A stretch of DNA of 64,000 nucleotides, from NCBI RefSeq assembly GCF_016907385.1, contig NZ_JAFBBU010000001.1, forward strand, positions 744,001-808,000, written 5' to 3'. The notes beneath the pieces are model-generated. The model saw nothing but the letters and a program-made list of their open reading frames with translations, searched no databases and was not told where the DNA came from. Positions 26,262 to 34,360 of the stretch are shown here, in pieces (positions within the stretch are counted from its first letter, which is position 1; each line of letters starts with the position of its first letter). The translations under genes and the position numbers were made by a program. Origin of the DNA: Subtercola frigoramans (GTDB lineage: Bacteria > Actinomycetota > Actinomycetes > Actinomycetales > Microbacteriaceae).

Positions 26262-27566
26262 ATGACGATCACCCGACACCGCGTGAAACGTGCAGTATTC
26301 CTCGGCGCAGTACCCGCTGTAGTAGCCACCCTCCTTCTCTCCGGTTGCGGAAGGACGGATTCGGTCGGAGCGGCAACAGCTACCCCCGTCGACGATTCGC
26401 CCGCGACCGGCACCATCGAATTCTGGGCCGGTGCGCCAGACGGCGACTCGTTGCCAGCGTTCCTTGCCCCGTTCGAGGCAGCCAATCCCGATGTGAAGGT
26501 GAATGTGACGGTGGCGCCGTCGAACGGCTTCGACACCAAGCTCACCACCGCGATCTCCTCTGGCACTGTGCCAGACATGGTCTTCCTCTACTCGCAGACG
26601 CAGAGTTCGATGCTCGCCACCGATGCGTTCGCTCCCGTTCCCACCGGACTCGTAGACCCCGCCAGCTTCTTCAAGACCTCCTACGACGGCACGCTGGTCG
26701 ATGGGACCGCGTATGCGGTGCCGTGGTACTCCTACGCGAACGTCTGGTACTACCGCAAGGACCTCGTTGAGGCAGCGGGCGTTCCGCTGCCGAAGACCTG
26801 GGCAGACATGGAGACCTTTGCGGCGTCGATGCAGAAGACCGGTGTGGCAAACCCGATCGGCCTCAGCGTGGCGTGGGACGGCTACTCCGCACAGAGCCTC
26901 AGTGAGTTCGCGAAGGCCAATGGCGGATCGTTCATCTCCGACGACAACAAGGAATGGACCATCAACTCGAAGGAGAACGTGGAGGCCCTCGACTACTGGG
27001 CAGGCCTCATCAAGAAGGGCTATGCCTCGGCCGACGGCCCCCAGTTCCTCGACACCACTCCCTGGTTCTCCTCCGGCCAGACCGTGCTGCTGAACAACGG
27101 GCCGTGGTTCCCGGGCTGGCTCGACGACGCGAACGGCGCGGGCTGGTCTGCGACGCACGTCGGATCGATCGTTGCTCCCGCAGGCGTCGACGGATCCGTC
27201 GGATCGATCGGCGGCGGCAGCCTCGCCGTCCTCAAGGATGGAAAGAACCAGGCTGCTGCGTGGAAGCTCGTGCAGTGGATGTCGCAGCCCGATGTGCAGG
27301 CGAAGTGGTACGACACCTTCGGCAACCTGCCCGCCGTGCAGTCCGCCTGGGACTCATCCACGGCGATCTCGACTGACCCGTTGCTCACCGCAGTGAAGGC
27401 ATCCATCCCGACCGCAGTCTCCGTCCCTCAGGTTCCCACCTGGAGCGAGGTCGGCACTGTCATCGGCACCCAGATGGAACGGGTCGCCCGCGGTGAAGCC
27501 ACCGCGCAGGAAGCACTCGACGAGGCACAGTCGCAGGCTGCATCCATCGGCACCGGAGTGAAGTGA
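26262..27566 (+). CDS. Extracellular solute-binding lipoprotein (family 1, MalE/UgpB type)
   Basis: A 434-aa sugar receptor. The signal peptide ends in lipobox LLLSGC (Cys near residue 28). The mature protein fits family-1 binding proteins: TIEFWAGAPDGDSLPAFLAP, FEAANPDVKVNVTVAP, TAISSGTVPDMVFLYSQTQS, GTAYAVPWYSYANVWYYRKD and a late GGGSLAVLKDGKNQAAAWKL. Ligands are usually oligosaccharides or glycosides. AGAAAGGA precedes the ATG. First gene of the three-gene importer, coupled to the permease by a GTGA overlap. Confidence 0.93.
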   Translation: MTITRHRVKRAVFLGAVPAVVATLLLSGCGRTDSVGAATATPVDDSPATGTIEFWAGAPDGDSLPAFLAPFEAANPDVKVNVTVAPSNGFDTKLTTAISSGTVPDMVFLYSQTQSSMLATDAFAPVPTGLVDPASFFKTSYDGTLVDGTAYAVPWYSYANVWYYRKDLVEAAGVPLPKTWADMETFAASMQKTGVANPIGLSVAWDGYSAQSLSEFAKANGGSFISDDNKEWTINSKENVEALDYWAGLIKKGYASADGPQFLDTTPWFSSGQTVLLNNGPWFPGWLDDANGAGWSATHVGSIVAPAGVDGSVGSIGGGSLAVLKDGKNQAAAWKLVQWMSQPDVQAKWYDTFGNLPAVQSAWDSSTAISTDPLLTAVKASIPTAVSVPQVPTWSEVGTVIGTQMERVARGEATAQEALDEAQSQAASIGTGVK

Positions 27567-28522
27567 CCCAGCTCGCAGAGAAGCCCGGTGGTGTGGTGCG
27601 TGTGCACCGCGCCACCGGGCGCGCCCCGTCTGGCCGCCGCCGGCACCACCTGACGTCGACGCACGGGAGGATCGCCTGGACGTTCGTCACGCCGTTCATG
27701 ATCATCTTCGTGCTCTTCACACTGATTCCGGCGTTCATGGCGCTCGGATTCAGCTTCACCGACATCAAGGCCTCCGATGTACGCAATCCCTTCGGTGTGG
27801 GGTTCGTGTATTTCGACACCTTCGTGAAGGTGCTGGGCAATGCCGGCTTCCAGAGATCCGCGTTGAACACCCTGATCTACGTGGTCATCGGTGTGCCGGT
27901 CACCATGGTGATCGCGTTTCTCCTGGCGTTGGTGCTCGACGCAGGAATCCGACGACTCAAGGGGCTCTTCCGCGCGCTGATCTACGTGCCCGTGATCGCG
28001 AACGTGGTCGCCGCAGCCGTGATCTGGCAGTACGCCTTCACCAACCAGGGGCCGATCAACTCGGCCCTCTCGACCCTCGGAATCACGGGCCCGAACTGGC
28101 TGAGCCAACCGGGCACGGCGGTCTTCGTTGTTCTTCTCCTCTGCATCTGGCGCAACATCGGCACGTGCATGGTTCTCTTTCTGGCTGGCCTGCAGGCTGT
28201 ACCGGAGGAGGTGCATGAAGCCGCATCGCTCGATGGTGCCGGGTACTGGCGCCGCGTGGCCAGCATGACCGTCCCTCTCCTGCAGCCGACGACTCTCCTC
28301 GTCTCTGTGCTGATGACGGTCAACTTCCTGAACATGTTCGATGAGCCGTTCCTCGTCACAAACGGCGGTCCGTTGAACTCGACACGGTCCATTGCCCAGT
28401 GGGTCTATGAGCAGTTCGGCTATGGCAACATCGCGGGGTCGATGGCCGGATCGTGGGTCCTCTTGGTCATCGTGCTCATCATCGCCTTCCTTCAAATCCG
28501 CTTCCTGAGGTCAAAAGCATGA
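27563..28522 (+). CDS. Sugar ABC permease, MalF/UgpA type
   Basis: A 319-aa CUT1-type permease. Six TM helices are visible from IAWTFVTPFMIIFVLFTLIP to VLLVIVLIIAFLQIRF. The cytoplasmic EAA loop reads EEVHEAASLDGAGYWRRVAS (EAA---G---------I-LP family). A basic N-terminal stretch of about 30 residues precedes helix 1. Overlaps the binding-protein gene by 4 nt and the next permease by 4 nt. Confidence 0.94.
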   Translation: MTQLAEKPGGVVRVHRATGRAPSGRRRHHLTSTHGRIAWTFVTPFMIIFVLFTLIPAFMALGFSFTDIKASDVRNPFGVGFVYFDTFVKVLGNAGFQRSALNTLIYVVIGVPVTMVIAFLLALVLDAGIRRLKGLFRALIYVPVIANVVAAAVIWQYAFTNQGPINSALSTLGITGPNWLSQPGTAVFVVLLLCIWRNIGTCMVLFLAGLQAVPEEVHEAASLDGAGYWRRVASMTVPLLQPTTLLVSVLMTVNFLNMFDEPFLVTNGGPLNSTRSIAQWVYEQFGYGNIAGSMAGSWVLLVIVLIIAFLQIRFLRSKA

Positions 28523-29352
28523 TCACCCGCCGTTCCCCCCTCGTTTCGGGAGTGCTCTATCTCGCGATCGCCGTGATCTGCGCTCTGATGCTCGTTCCGT
28601 TCGCGCTCGTCTTCTTCGGGGCGTTCAAGTCCCAGGGCGAGTTCATCGCTGATCCGGGTGGCTGGCTTCCGCAGTCGTTCACCAACGTCCAGAACTTCGT
28701 CGTGCTCTTCGTCGAGAAGAACTTCGGCACCTACATGGTGAATTCGATCATCGTCTCAGTGGCCACAGTCGTGGCGAATGTGCTTTTCAGTTCTATGGCG
28801 GGCTATGCGCTCGCGAAGCTGGAGTTCAGGGGAAAGTCGTTGGTCTTCCTCGCGGTCATGATCGCCATGACCGTCCCATATGTGGCGATCTTCGTGCCGC
28901 AATTCCTCGTGATCGCACAGCTGGGTCTGATCAACACGCATGTGGGAATCATCCTTCCCATGCTTGTGATGCCGATCGCCGTCTTCATCATGAGGCAGTT
29001 CGCGCTGGGTGTGCCCGACGAACTGATCGAAGCCGCACGCATCGATGGAGCAAGCGAGGCCGGAATCTTCTTCCGGATTTTCATGCCCCTGTTGGGCCCG
29101 GCGACAGCAACGGTTGCCATCTTCACCTTCCTCAGCTCGTGGAACTACTTCCTGTTTCCCCTCGTCGTCGCCCAGACGCAGAACATGTACACCCTGCCCG
29201 TCGGTCTTGCGATCGCCTCGCAGGACTCGAACACCACGAACTATGGAGTGCTGCTGGCCGGGTCGGTGGTTGTGTTGCTTCCTGTGCTCATCCTCTTCCT
29301 CTTCCTCCAGCGCTACTTCATCCAGGGCATCGCCACAACGGGCCTGAAATGA
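28519..29352 (+). CDS. Sugar ABC permease, MalG/UgpE type
   Basis: A 277-aa second CUT1 permease. The EAA loop is DELIEAARIDGASEAGIFFR with IFMPLLGPATATVAIFTF after it. The start ATG 28519 overlaps the malF-type stop (ATGA). No ATPase gene is present in the island. CUT1 importers in actinobacteria commonly share one MsiK-type ATPase encoded elsewhere, so that is expected here. Confidence 0.94.
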   Translation: MITRRSPLVSGVLYLAIAVICALMLVPFALVFFGAFKSQGEFIADPGGWLPQSFTNVQNFVVLFVEKNFGTYMVNSIIVSVATVVANVLFSSMAGYALAKLEFRGKSLVFLAVMIAMTVPYVAIFVPQFLVIAQLGLINTHVGIILPMLVMPIAVFIMRQFALGVPDELIEAARIDGASEAGIFFRIFMPLLGPATATVAIFTFLSSWNYFLFPLVVAQTQNMYTLPVGLAIASQDSNTTNYGVLLAGSVVVLLPVLILFLFLQRYFIQGIATTGLK

Positions 29353-29383
29353 TGATGAAACCCAGAAAGGCTCTCGCACGACC

Positions 29384-30343
29384 ATGACCATCAGCGCAGA
29401 CCGAATTGCCTTGAACGCGATCCAGTGGATCAACGTGAAGGAAGACCCGAACGACCCGGACGGCCCCGACGTGTGGCTCTACCGGGAGCCACGCTTTCGC
29501 TCCATGTATCCTGACGTGCTCAACCAGGTGCGCGAAGCCGGTTTCGAGAACGTGATGATGGAGGTTCTCGACACGCAGACCCTGCAGAACTACGCCGCGA
29601 TGATCGCCGACTCGGGGCTGGGCCTCGGACCCGGTTACTGCCAGATCGGAATCCCGGGCGATCATGGACTCTCGCTCACTCCGGGAAGCTCCGAATGGGT
29701 GCGCTGGTTCGACTCGGTTCGACGCAAGGCGGAGGAGTCGAATTTCTTCGGCCACCCGACCATCTTCCTCGCACCCGAAGTGGCGTGGTTCGACACCGCG
29801 CGCACGATGACCGCTTCTGCAGTCGGTGCCGATTTCGACCCAGATCGACTGGCCAGGGTCACTGAAGTGCTCGCTGAAGCGACAGAGGTGTTACTGGCAG
29901 AGGGAATCGTGCCTGGTCTACACAATCATGTCGGCACCTGGGTCGAGACCGAGTCCGAGATCGACCACGTGCTCAGTGAGATTCCTGAGCTGCGTGCATC
30001 CTTCGACATCGGCCATCTCGCGTGGGCGGGAATCGATCCCTCGTCGATGCTCCAGCGTTACGCTGACCGTCTCGGGGATCTGCACGTGAAGGACTTGAAC
30101 CTGACCGTCGCTCGCGAAAGCCGAGCCAACCCGGCGCCATACAAGTCGACGGTGGACAGAGGCCTGTTCCTCGAACCGGGCCTGGGAGACCTTGATGTCA
30201 GCGGTGTACTCCACGCTCTACCGGCCGCGTTCGAGGGCTGGATCATCATCGAAGTCGACCGTGCCTCGATGCCGCCTTTCGACAGTGCACTGGTGAGTGC
30301 CGAGTGGATGCGATCGCTGTTAGCGTTGACCCCGAACGGGTAA
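29384..30343 (+). CDS. TIM-barrel sugar phosphate isomerase/epimerase-like protein
   Basis: A 319-aa xylose-isomerase-like TIM-barrel (AP-endonuclease-2 family). Metal-site segments are seen at VMMEVLDTQT, LHNHVGTWVE, SFDIGHLAWAG, LHVKDLN and IIIEVDRASM, giving the usual Glu, Asp/His and Glu ligands. Members include inosose dehydratases, tagatose epimerases and 3-keto-glycoside-processing enzymes. It follows the permeases by 31 nt with AGAAAGG upstream, so it belongs to the importer operon and probably acts on the imported or oxidised sugar. Confidence 0.87.
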   Translation: MTISADRIALNAIQWINVKEDPNDPDGPDVWLYREPRFRSMYPDVLNQVREAGFENVMMEVLDTQTLQNYAAMIADSGLGLGPGYCQIGIPGDHGLSLTPGSSEWVRWFDSVRRKAEESNFFGHPTIFLAPEVAWFDTARTMTASAVGADFDPDRLARVTEVLAEATEVLLAEGIVPGLHNHVGTWVETESEIDHVLSEIPELRASFDIGHLAWAGIDPSSMLQRYADRLGDLHVKDLNLTVARESRANPAPYKSTVDRGLFLEPGLGDLDVSGVLHALPAAFEGWIIIEVDRASMPPFDSALVSAEWMRSLLALTPNG

Positions 30344-30354
30344 CAGGGAGTCGA

Positions 30355-31038
30355 ATGGCCATCAAGTTGACGGGGGAGGACCCCCTGCTCGGCGACCACA
30401 TCTACCAGCAGTTGCGCGAGATGATCTTCACGCGGGAGATCCACCCCGGGCAGGCCCTCAGCGTGCCGAAGCTCGCGGGGCAGCTGAACGTCAGCCGCAG
30501 CCCCGTGCGCGAGGCAGTACAGCAGCTGATCAATGAGGGCCTCGCGGTACATGTCCCCTACGCGGGTGCGCGGGTGCAGAAACTCGATGCTGAAGCCGTG
30601 CGCCAGGTGTTCAGCGTTCGTGAGGTGTTGGACGGCCTCGCCGCGCGGCATGCCGCCCTGATCATCACCCGCGAGAGACTCGGAGAGCTCGATGTCGTGG
30701 TGAGCGAACAACGTGAGCTCCTCGTTATGCCGCCAGAGGGGCATCGCGATTCCCAGCTCGATCTGCGGTTCCACTCGCTGATTCGCGACAGTGCGAACAA
30801 CGAACCGCTTCGCGCGTCACTGGCCAGGCTCGAGGCGCTCGCGCACCTGTACAGTTCGGACATGTGGAACCTCGATGACAACCGTCGGGTGGCGGTTGAA
30901 GAACATGAACGCATCCTCGCCGCGCTTCGCGCCGGGGACCAGACTGCCGCGGGGGATGCGGCCGAGGCTCACGTCCGCGCTGTGCTCGTTCGGATGTCAC
31001 GGGACACGCTGGAGTGGATGCATTCTCCGCGCAACTGA
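30355..31038 (+). CDS. GntR-family regulator with FCD domain
   Basis: A 227-aa FadR-subfamily regulator. The N-terminal winged HTH reads IYQQLREMIFTREIHPGQAL, then LAGQLNVSRSPVREAVQQLI. The all-helical FCD domain follows (VFSVREVLDGLAARHAALII, LDLRFHSLIRDSANNEPLRA, EEHERILAALRAGDQTAA), with Asp/His metal-site residues in the usual order. ATG 30355 has AGGGAG five bases upstream. It is co-oriented with the sugar operon and lies next to paired operators at 31057-31139. Confidence 0.92.
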   Translation: MAIKLTGEDPLLGDHIYQQLREMIFTREIHPGQALSVPKLAGQLNVSRSPVREAVQQLINEGLAVHVPYAGARVQKLDAEAVRQVFSVREVLDGLAARHAALIITRERLGELDVVVSEQRELLVMPPEGHRDSQLDLRFHSLIRDSANNEPLRASLARLEALAHLYSSDMWNLDDNRRVAVEEHERILAALRAGDQTAAGDAAEAHVRAVLVRMSRDTLEWMHSPRN

Positions 31039-31056
31039 CCGATCTAGTTGGACTTG

Positions 31057-31139
31057 TTACATGCAATTAACGTCACGGACATCCTGATTTGATGCTTCGT
31101 GTGGCACCATTGAAAACGGCGGCCGGTAATTGCATGTAA
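31057..31139. promoter_or_regulatory. Pair of inverted GntR-type operators upstream of the oxygenase gene
   Basis: TTACATGCAATTA (31057-31069) and TAATTGCATGTAA (31127-31139) are exact reverse complements separated by 57 bp. Each is itself an imperfect palindrome centred on CATG, as FCD-GntR sites often are. They occupy the gap between the GntR gene and the 2OG-oxygenase gene. Confidence 0.75.
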
Positions 31140-31180
31140 TCACCGGCGGGCGTAGCGACCTGCTTCGTCGATCTCTCACT

Positions 31181-31198
31181 TCACCTCCTTTGAGGTGA
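31181..31198 (+). promoter_or_regulatory. Hairpin enclosing the oxygenase Shine-Dalgarno
   Basis: TCACCTC (31181-31187) pairs with GAGGTGA (31192-31198) across CTTT. GAGGTGA is the best Shine-Dalgarno for the ATG at 31212, and the left arm TCACCTCCTTT is identical to the 3' end of 16S rRNA. In mRNA this would mask the ribosome site, pointing to translational control. Confidence 0.5.
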
Positions 31199-31211
31199 GT
31201 TTGGAAAAACG

Positions 31212-32204
31212 ATGACAACTCCCACTGACACCTCCCTTGTGGAACTCCAGAAGGAACGCCGCATGGGCGGTGAGGGCACAATCAACACAGCGCGCGAGAT
31301 CCGGCGGATCGACCTCTCGGATTTCGAGGCGCGCCGGGCCGAGATAACCGAACAACTCTGGGCAGCGGCGGTGGATGTCGGCTTCTTCCAGATCGTCAAC
31401 CACGGCATCGACATCGCCGAAGTCGACCGGGCCTTCGCGATGTCTGCACAGTTCTTCGCACTGCCGGAACAGGTCAAGCAGCAGTACCCGCTCGTCAAGG
31501 AACACAACGCGGGATGGGAATTCAAGTCGCAGGTGCGGCCCTCGATCGGCGTGGCCGACCAGAAGGAGTCCTTCCAGATCACGAGGCCGTTCATGGACGA
31601 GCTCTGGCCGAGCGATGCCGAGCTCGAGGGGTTCCGTGCCACGATCCTCGGTTTTGAGCACCGCTGCTGGGAGCTCGCAATGCAGGTCCTCTCGTGTTTC
31701 GCCGACAAGCTGGGCTTTGACCGCGACTTCTTCACCGCCGCGCACAATCCCGAATCGCCGAACTACCAGAGCACACTGCGGCTCCTGCACTACTTCGCCA
31801 TCCCCGAGGAGGCCCGGAACGAAGCCGCGCCGTGGCGTGCGGGTGCCCACACCGATTTCGACGTGCTCACGCTGCTGTTCCAGCGGGAAGGTCAAGGCGG
31901 ACTGCAGGTGTTGCCGGGCCGGGAGATCGAGAGCGAGGAATGGTCGCCCGTCGTTCCCACCAGCGACTCCATCACCTGCAACATCGGTGACATGCTGATG
32001 CGCTGGAGCGACGACGTACTGCCGTCGAACTTTCACCGGGTGCGTGGCCCGAAACCGGGAGAGAACCAGGATGCCCGGTACAGCATCGCCTATTTCGCCC
32101 AGGCCGACCGCGATGTCGTCATGCAGAGCCCGTCAGGCGCCTGGGAATCCATCACGGCTCGTGAATTCCTGCTCGAACGGATCAGGGCGAACTACGCAGC
32201 CTGA
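31212..32204 (+). CDS. 2-oxoglutarate/Fe(II) oxygenase, isopenicillin-N-synthase family
   Basis: A 330-aa non-haem iron oxygenase. N-terminal DIOX_N features: IDLSDFEARRAEITEQLWAA, VGFFQIVNHGI, FFALPEQVKQQY. The Fe ligands are His213-x-Asp215 (GAHTDFD) and His275 (SNFHRV). The 2OG-binding Arg289-x-Ser291 (RYSIAYF) follows. Members hydroxylate or desaturate small molecules. The gene is monocistronic between paired GntR operators and a strong terminator. The substrate is unknown but may relate to the sugar or aglycone handled by the island. Confidence 0.9.
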   Translation: MTTPTDTSLVELQKERRMGGEGTINTAREIRRIDLSDFEARRAEITEQLWAAAVDVGFFQIVNHGIDIAEVDRAFAMSAQFFALPEQVKQQYPLVKEHNAGWEFKSQVRPSIGVADQKESFQITRPFMDELWPSDAELEGFRATILGFEHRCWELAMQVLSCFADKLGFDRDFFTAAHNPESPNYQSTLRLLHYFAIPEEARNEAAPWRAGAHTDFDVLTLLFQREGQGGLQVLPGREIESEEWSPVVPTSDSITCNIGDMLMRWSDDVLPSNFHRVRGPKPGENQDARYSIAYFAQADRDVVMQSPSGAWESITAREFLLERIRANYAA

Positions 32205-32229
32205 TGCGAAGCTTTCTGTGACGATCTGA

Positions 32230-32264
32230 CGGATGCGCCGGGGACGAGTTCCCCGGCGCATCCG
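32230..32264 (+). terminator. Terminator hairpin after the oxygenase gene
   Basis: A perfect 15-bp GC-rich stem, outer half CGGATGCG with CGCATCCG and inner half CCGGGGA with TCCCCGG, encloses a five-base loop. It starts 26 nt after the stop. No U-tract follows. Confidence 0.75.
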
Positions 32265-32310
32265 CGTGGATGGCCGCATTACCGGCAGGCAATGCGATAT
32301 TGGAACCCTC

Positions 32311-33555
32311 ATGAATAGTCCAGATAACGTCGTCGAGCGCGGAGACCCCAGCGTTCTGCGTCGCATGAATGCCGCACGCACGCTCAAGGTGCTCTATCTC
32401 AGTCGCCGCCTGACGATGGCCCAGCTCCAGGCGCAGACCTCGATTTCGCGCAGAACGCTCGAGCTCATCCTCGTCGAACTCGTCGACCTCGGGTGGGTCG
32501 AGGAGGTGCTGCCCGTCGTGCAGGGCGAACGTCCGGTCGGCCGGCCGGCGAAGTCGTACGCCTTCGTGCCTTCGGCGGGCTGCCTCGTCGCCATCCAGCT
32601 CGACATCGAGAATGTGCTCGTGTCACTCACTGACCTCACCGGCGAACAGATTGCCGAGACGAGCACCGCGCTGGATGCCCGGCTGGGCCGCGAAGCGCGC
32701 CTCCAAGTGGTGGTGGACGCCGTCGACGACCTTCTCGGCCGGGCAGGGGCTGACCGCAGTGCGGTCCTCGCGCTCACCGTGGCGACGCCGGGAATCGTGC
32801 ACGACGACGGTGCAGTCGACCTGCCGATGTCGATTCCGGATTGGAGTGGGTTCTCGATCGCGACCTCCCTCGAGACGTCGTTCGCTACGGCGATCTCCGT
32901 CGAGAACGACGCCAAGCTCGCTGCGTTGGGTGAACTCGCTCACCTCGAAAGCCCCGTGAAGAACTTCCTCTGGCTCCGCGTCGACGGGGTTCGCGTGGGA
33001 ATGGGACTGGTGATCGACGGCAAACTCTATCGTGGGCACGATGGGTCCGCCGGTGAGGTCGTGTGGGCAACGGGCCTGGAGATCCATGAGCCCGTCAAGT
33101 CACACATCATGGGGGCCCTTGCCAAGCCCGGTACTCCAGAACATGCTGCGGCTTTACAGCTTGCCGACGACGCTCGCGCCGGCGATCCGGAGGCACTTGC
33201 GGCAGTGCGTGAGCTCGCTGTGAGTCTTGTCCCCGGGCTCACGACTCTCAGCTGGATCATTGCCCCTGAGGAGATCGTCATCGGCGGCTCCCTGAACCTC
33301 ATAGCGGATCTCCTGGTGCCGGCGATCAACACCGAACTCTCTGCCGGTCTGCACTCCGTACCCACGCGGGTGGTTCGCTCCCGACTGGGCGAGCGGGCGA
33401 TCGTCGCAGGCGCCACACAGCGTTCCCTCGAACTGCTGGCCGTCCATCTGTTCGGGCGTCACAGGACGCCTTCGGCTCCGGGTCGCGGCGGCTCCTCCGC
33501 TTCGGGCACCCAGCAGTCTCAGCCGAGTCTGGTGGCGTCCGGCCGATCGGCATGA
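32311..33555 (+). CDS. ROK-family transcriptional regulator/kinase-like protein
   Basis: A 414-aa NagC/XylR-type protein. The N-terminal winged HTH is RTLKVLYLSRRLTMAQLQAQ with TSISRRTLELILVELVDLGW. The ROK domain follows: GCLVAIQLDIENVLVSLTDL, LALTVATPGIVHDDGAVDLP, ISVENDAKLAALGEL and RGHDGSAGEVVW. The zinc-binding cysteine motif of classical ROK proteins is not evident. Start ATG 32311. It probably senses a sugar, fitting the importer island. The 3' end overlaps the convergent GntR gene by 37 bp. Confidence 0.88.
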   Translation: MNSPDNVVERGDPSVLRRMNAARTLKVLYLSRRLTMAQLQAQTSISRRTLELILVELVDLGWVEEVLPVVQGERPVGRPAKSYAFVPSAGCLVAIQLDIENVLVSLTDLTGEQIAETSTALDARLGREARLQVVVDAVDDLLGRAGADRSAVLALTVATPGIVHDDGAVDLPMSIPDWSGFSIATSLETSFATAISVENDAKLAALGELAHLESPVKNFLWLRVDGVRVGMGLVIDGKLYRGHDGSAGEVVWATGLEIHEPVKSHIMGALAKPGTPEHAAALQLADDARAGDPEALAAVRELAVSLVPGLTTLSWIIAPEEIVIGGSLNLIADLLVPAINTELSAGLHSVPTRVVRSRLGERAIVAGATQRSLELLAVHLFGRHRTPSAPGRGGSSASGTQQSQPSLVASGRSA

Positions 33556-34229
33556 ACGGCGCGCTCGGCGTCGTCGGTCATTGTCGACTGTCGAACATGC
33601 TTGGCCACTTCGCCGAGGTGAGCCACCATCTTCTGACGTGCCGCCGCACCGTCGCTGGCAATGATCGAGCCCACGATGTCGGCGTGCTCCATCCACGACG
33701 TGATGGCGCGGCGTTTCGGAACGTCTGAGTCGGTCCAGGTCACCATCGCCCCTAGCTGCGAGAAGAACGAAGCAAGCATCGGGCTTCCGCTCGCTTCGGC
33801 GATCGCCCCGTGCAGGAGACTGTTGATGTGCGAGACCGTGTCGTAGTCGCCTCGCGCGACCGCCGCCATGCCCAGGCTCAGGGTCTCGACCAGTTTCTGG
33901 CGCCCCGCGGCGTCGAGATTCTCTGCGGCCCGTTCCGCTGCCCGTGACTCGACCGCGACCCGCATTTCGTGGATCACCTGTCGATCTTCGAAGGTGATGG
34001 TTGCCACAATACGTTCTGTGTACGACTTGACGATGACGAAGCCTTCGCTCTCCATCGCACGCAGCGCTTCGCGAACCGGGATCCTCGAGACGCCATAGAG
34101 TTCAGAGAGCCTCGCTTCTGTGAGCCGCTCGCCCTGCTGGAAGCGGCCAGAGACGATGTCCCGTCGCAGATCGGTGGTCACACGCTGGCTCAGGCTCACT
34201 CTGCCGGTCGTGCCCAGCGATCTCTCCAT
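33519..34229 (-). CDS. GntR-family regulator with FCD domain (LLM-amidase operon)
   Basis: A 236-aa FCD-GntR regulator. HTH: SLSQRVTTDLRRDIVSGRFQ, LTEARLSELYGVSRIPVREA, LRAMESEGFVIV. FCD: IHEMRVAVESRAAERAAENL and HINSLLHGAIAEASGSPMLA. ATG 34229 is chosen; TACAAT ends 6 nt upstream, so the transcript may be leaderless. It is divergent from the LLM-amidase-creatininase operon with TTGTACAA and related sites between them, so it very likely represses both directions. Confidence 0.9.
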   Translation of the reverse strand: MERSLGTTGRVSLSQRVTTDLRRDIVSGRFQQGERLTEARLSELYGVSRIPVREALRAMESEGFVIVKSYTERIVATITFEDRQVIHEMRVAVESRAAERAAENLDAAGRQKLVETLSLGMAAVARGDYDTVSHINSLLHGAIAEASGSPMLASFFSQLGAMVTWTDSDVPKRRAITSWMEHADIVGSIIASDGAAARQKMVAHLGEVAKHVRQSTMTDDAERAVHADRPDATRLG

Positions 34230-34236
34230 ACCCGGA

Positions 34237-34277
34237 TTGTACAAGCCTCGGCCCGATCTCGGCGGTTGTATTCAACC
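34237..34277. promoter_or_regulatory. GntR operators near the gntR promoter
   Basis: TTGTACAA (34237-34244) is a perfect palindrome overlapping a TACAAT -10 of the leftward promoter. GGTTG-TATT-CAACC (34264-34277) is a second palindrome one to two turns away. Both resemble the site TGTATACA at 34344-34351 and other FCD-GntR boxes. Confidence 0.65.
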
Positions 34278-34321
34278 TGGATGCCTACATCTGTGCAGGA
34301 TGTGGCTCAACAAGTCCACCG

Positions 34322-34360
34322 TTCACGTGCCGGAAACATTGGTTGTATACATTGCTGCCA
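34322..34360 (+). promoter_or_regulatory. Leaderless promoter with embedded operator
   Basis: TTCACG (34322-34327) and TATACA (34346-34351) form a -35/-10 pair with an 18-bp spacer. The LLM ATG starts 9 nt after the -10, so transcription should begin at or beside the start codon. No Shine-Dalgarno is present. The -10 lies within the palindrome TGTATACA (34344-34351), a clear repression point. Confidence 0.7.
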
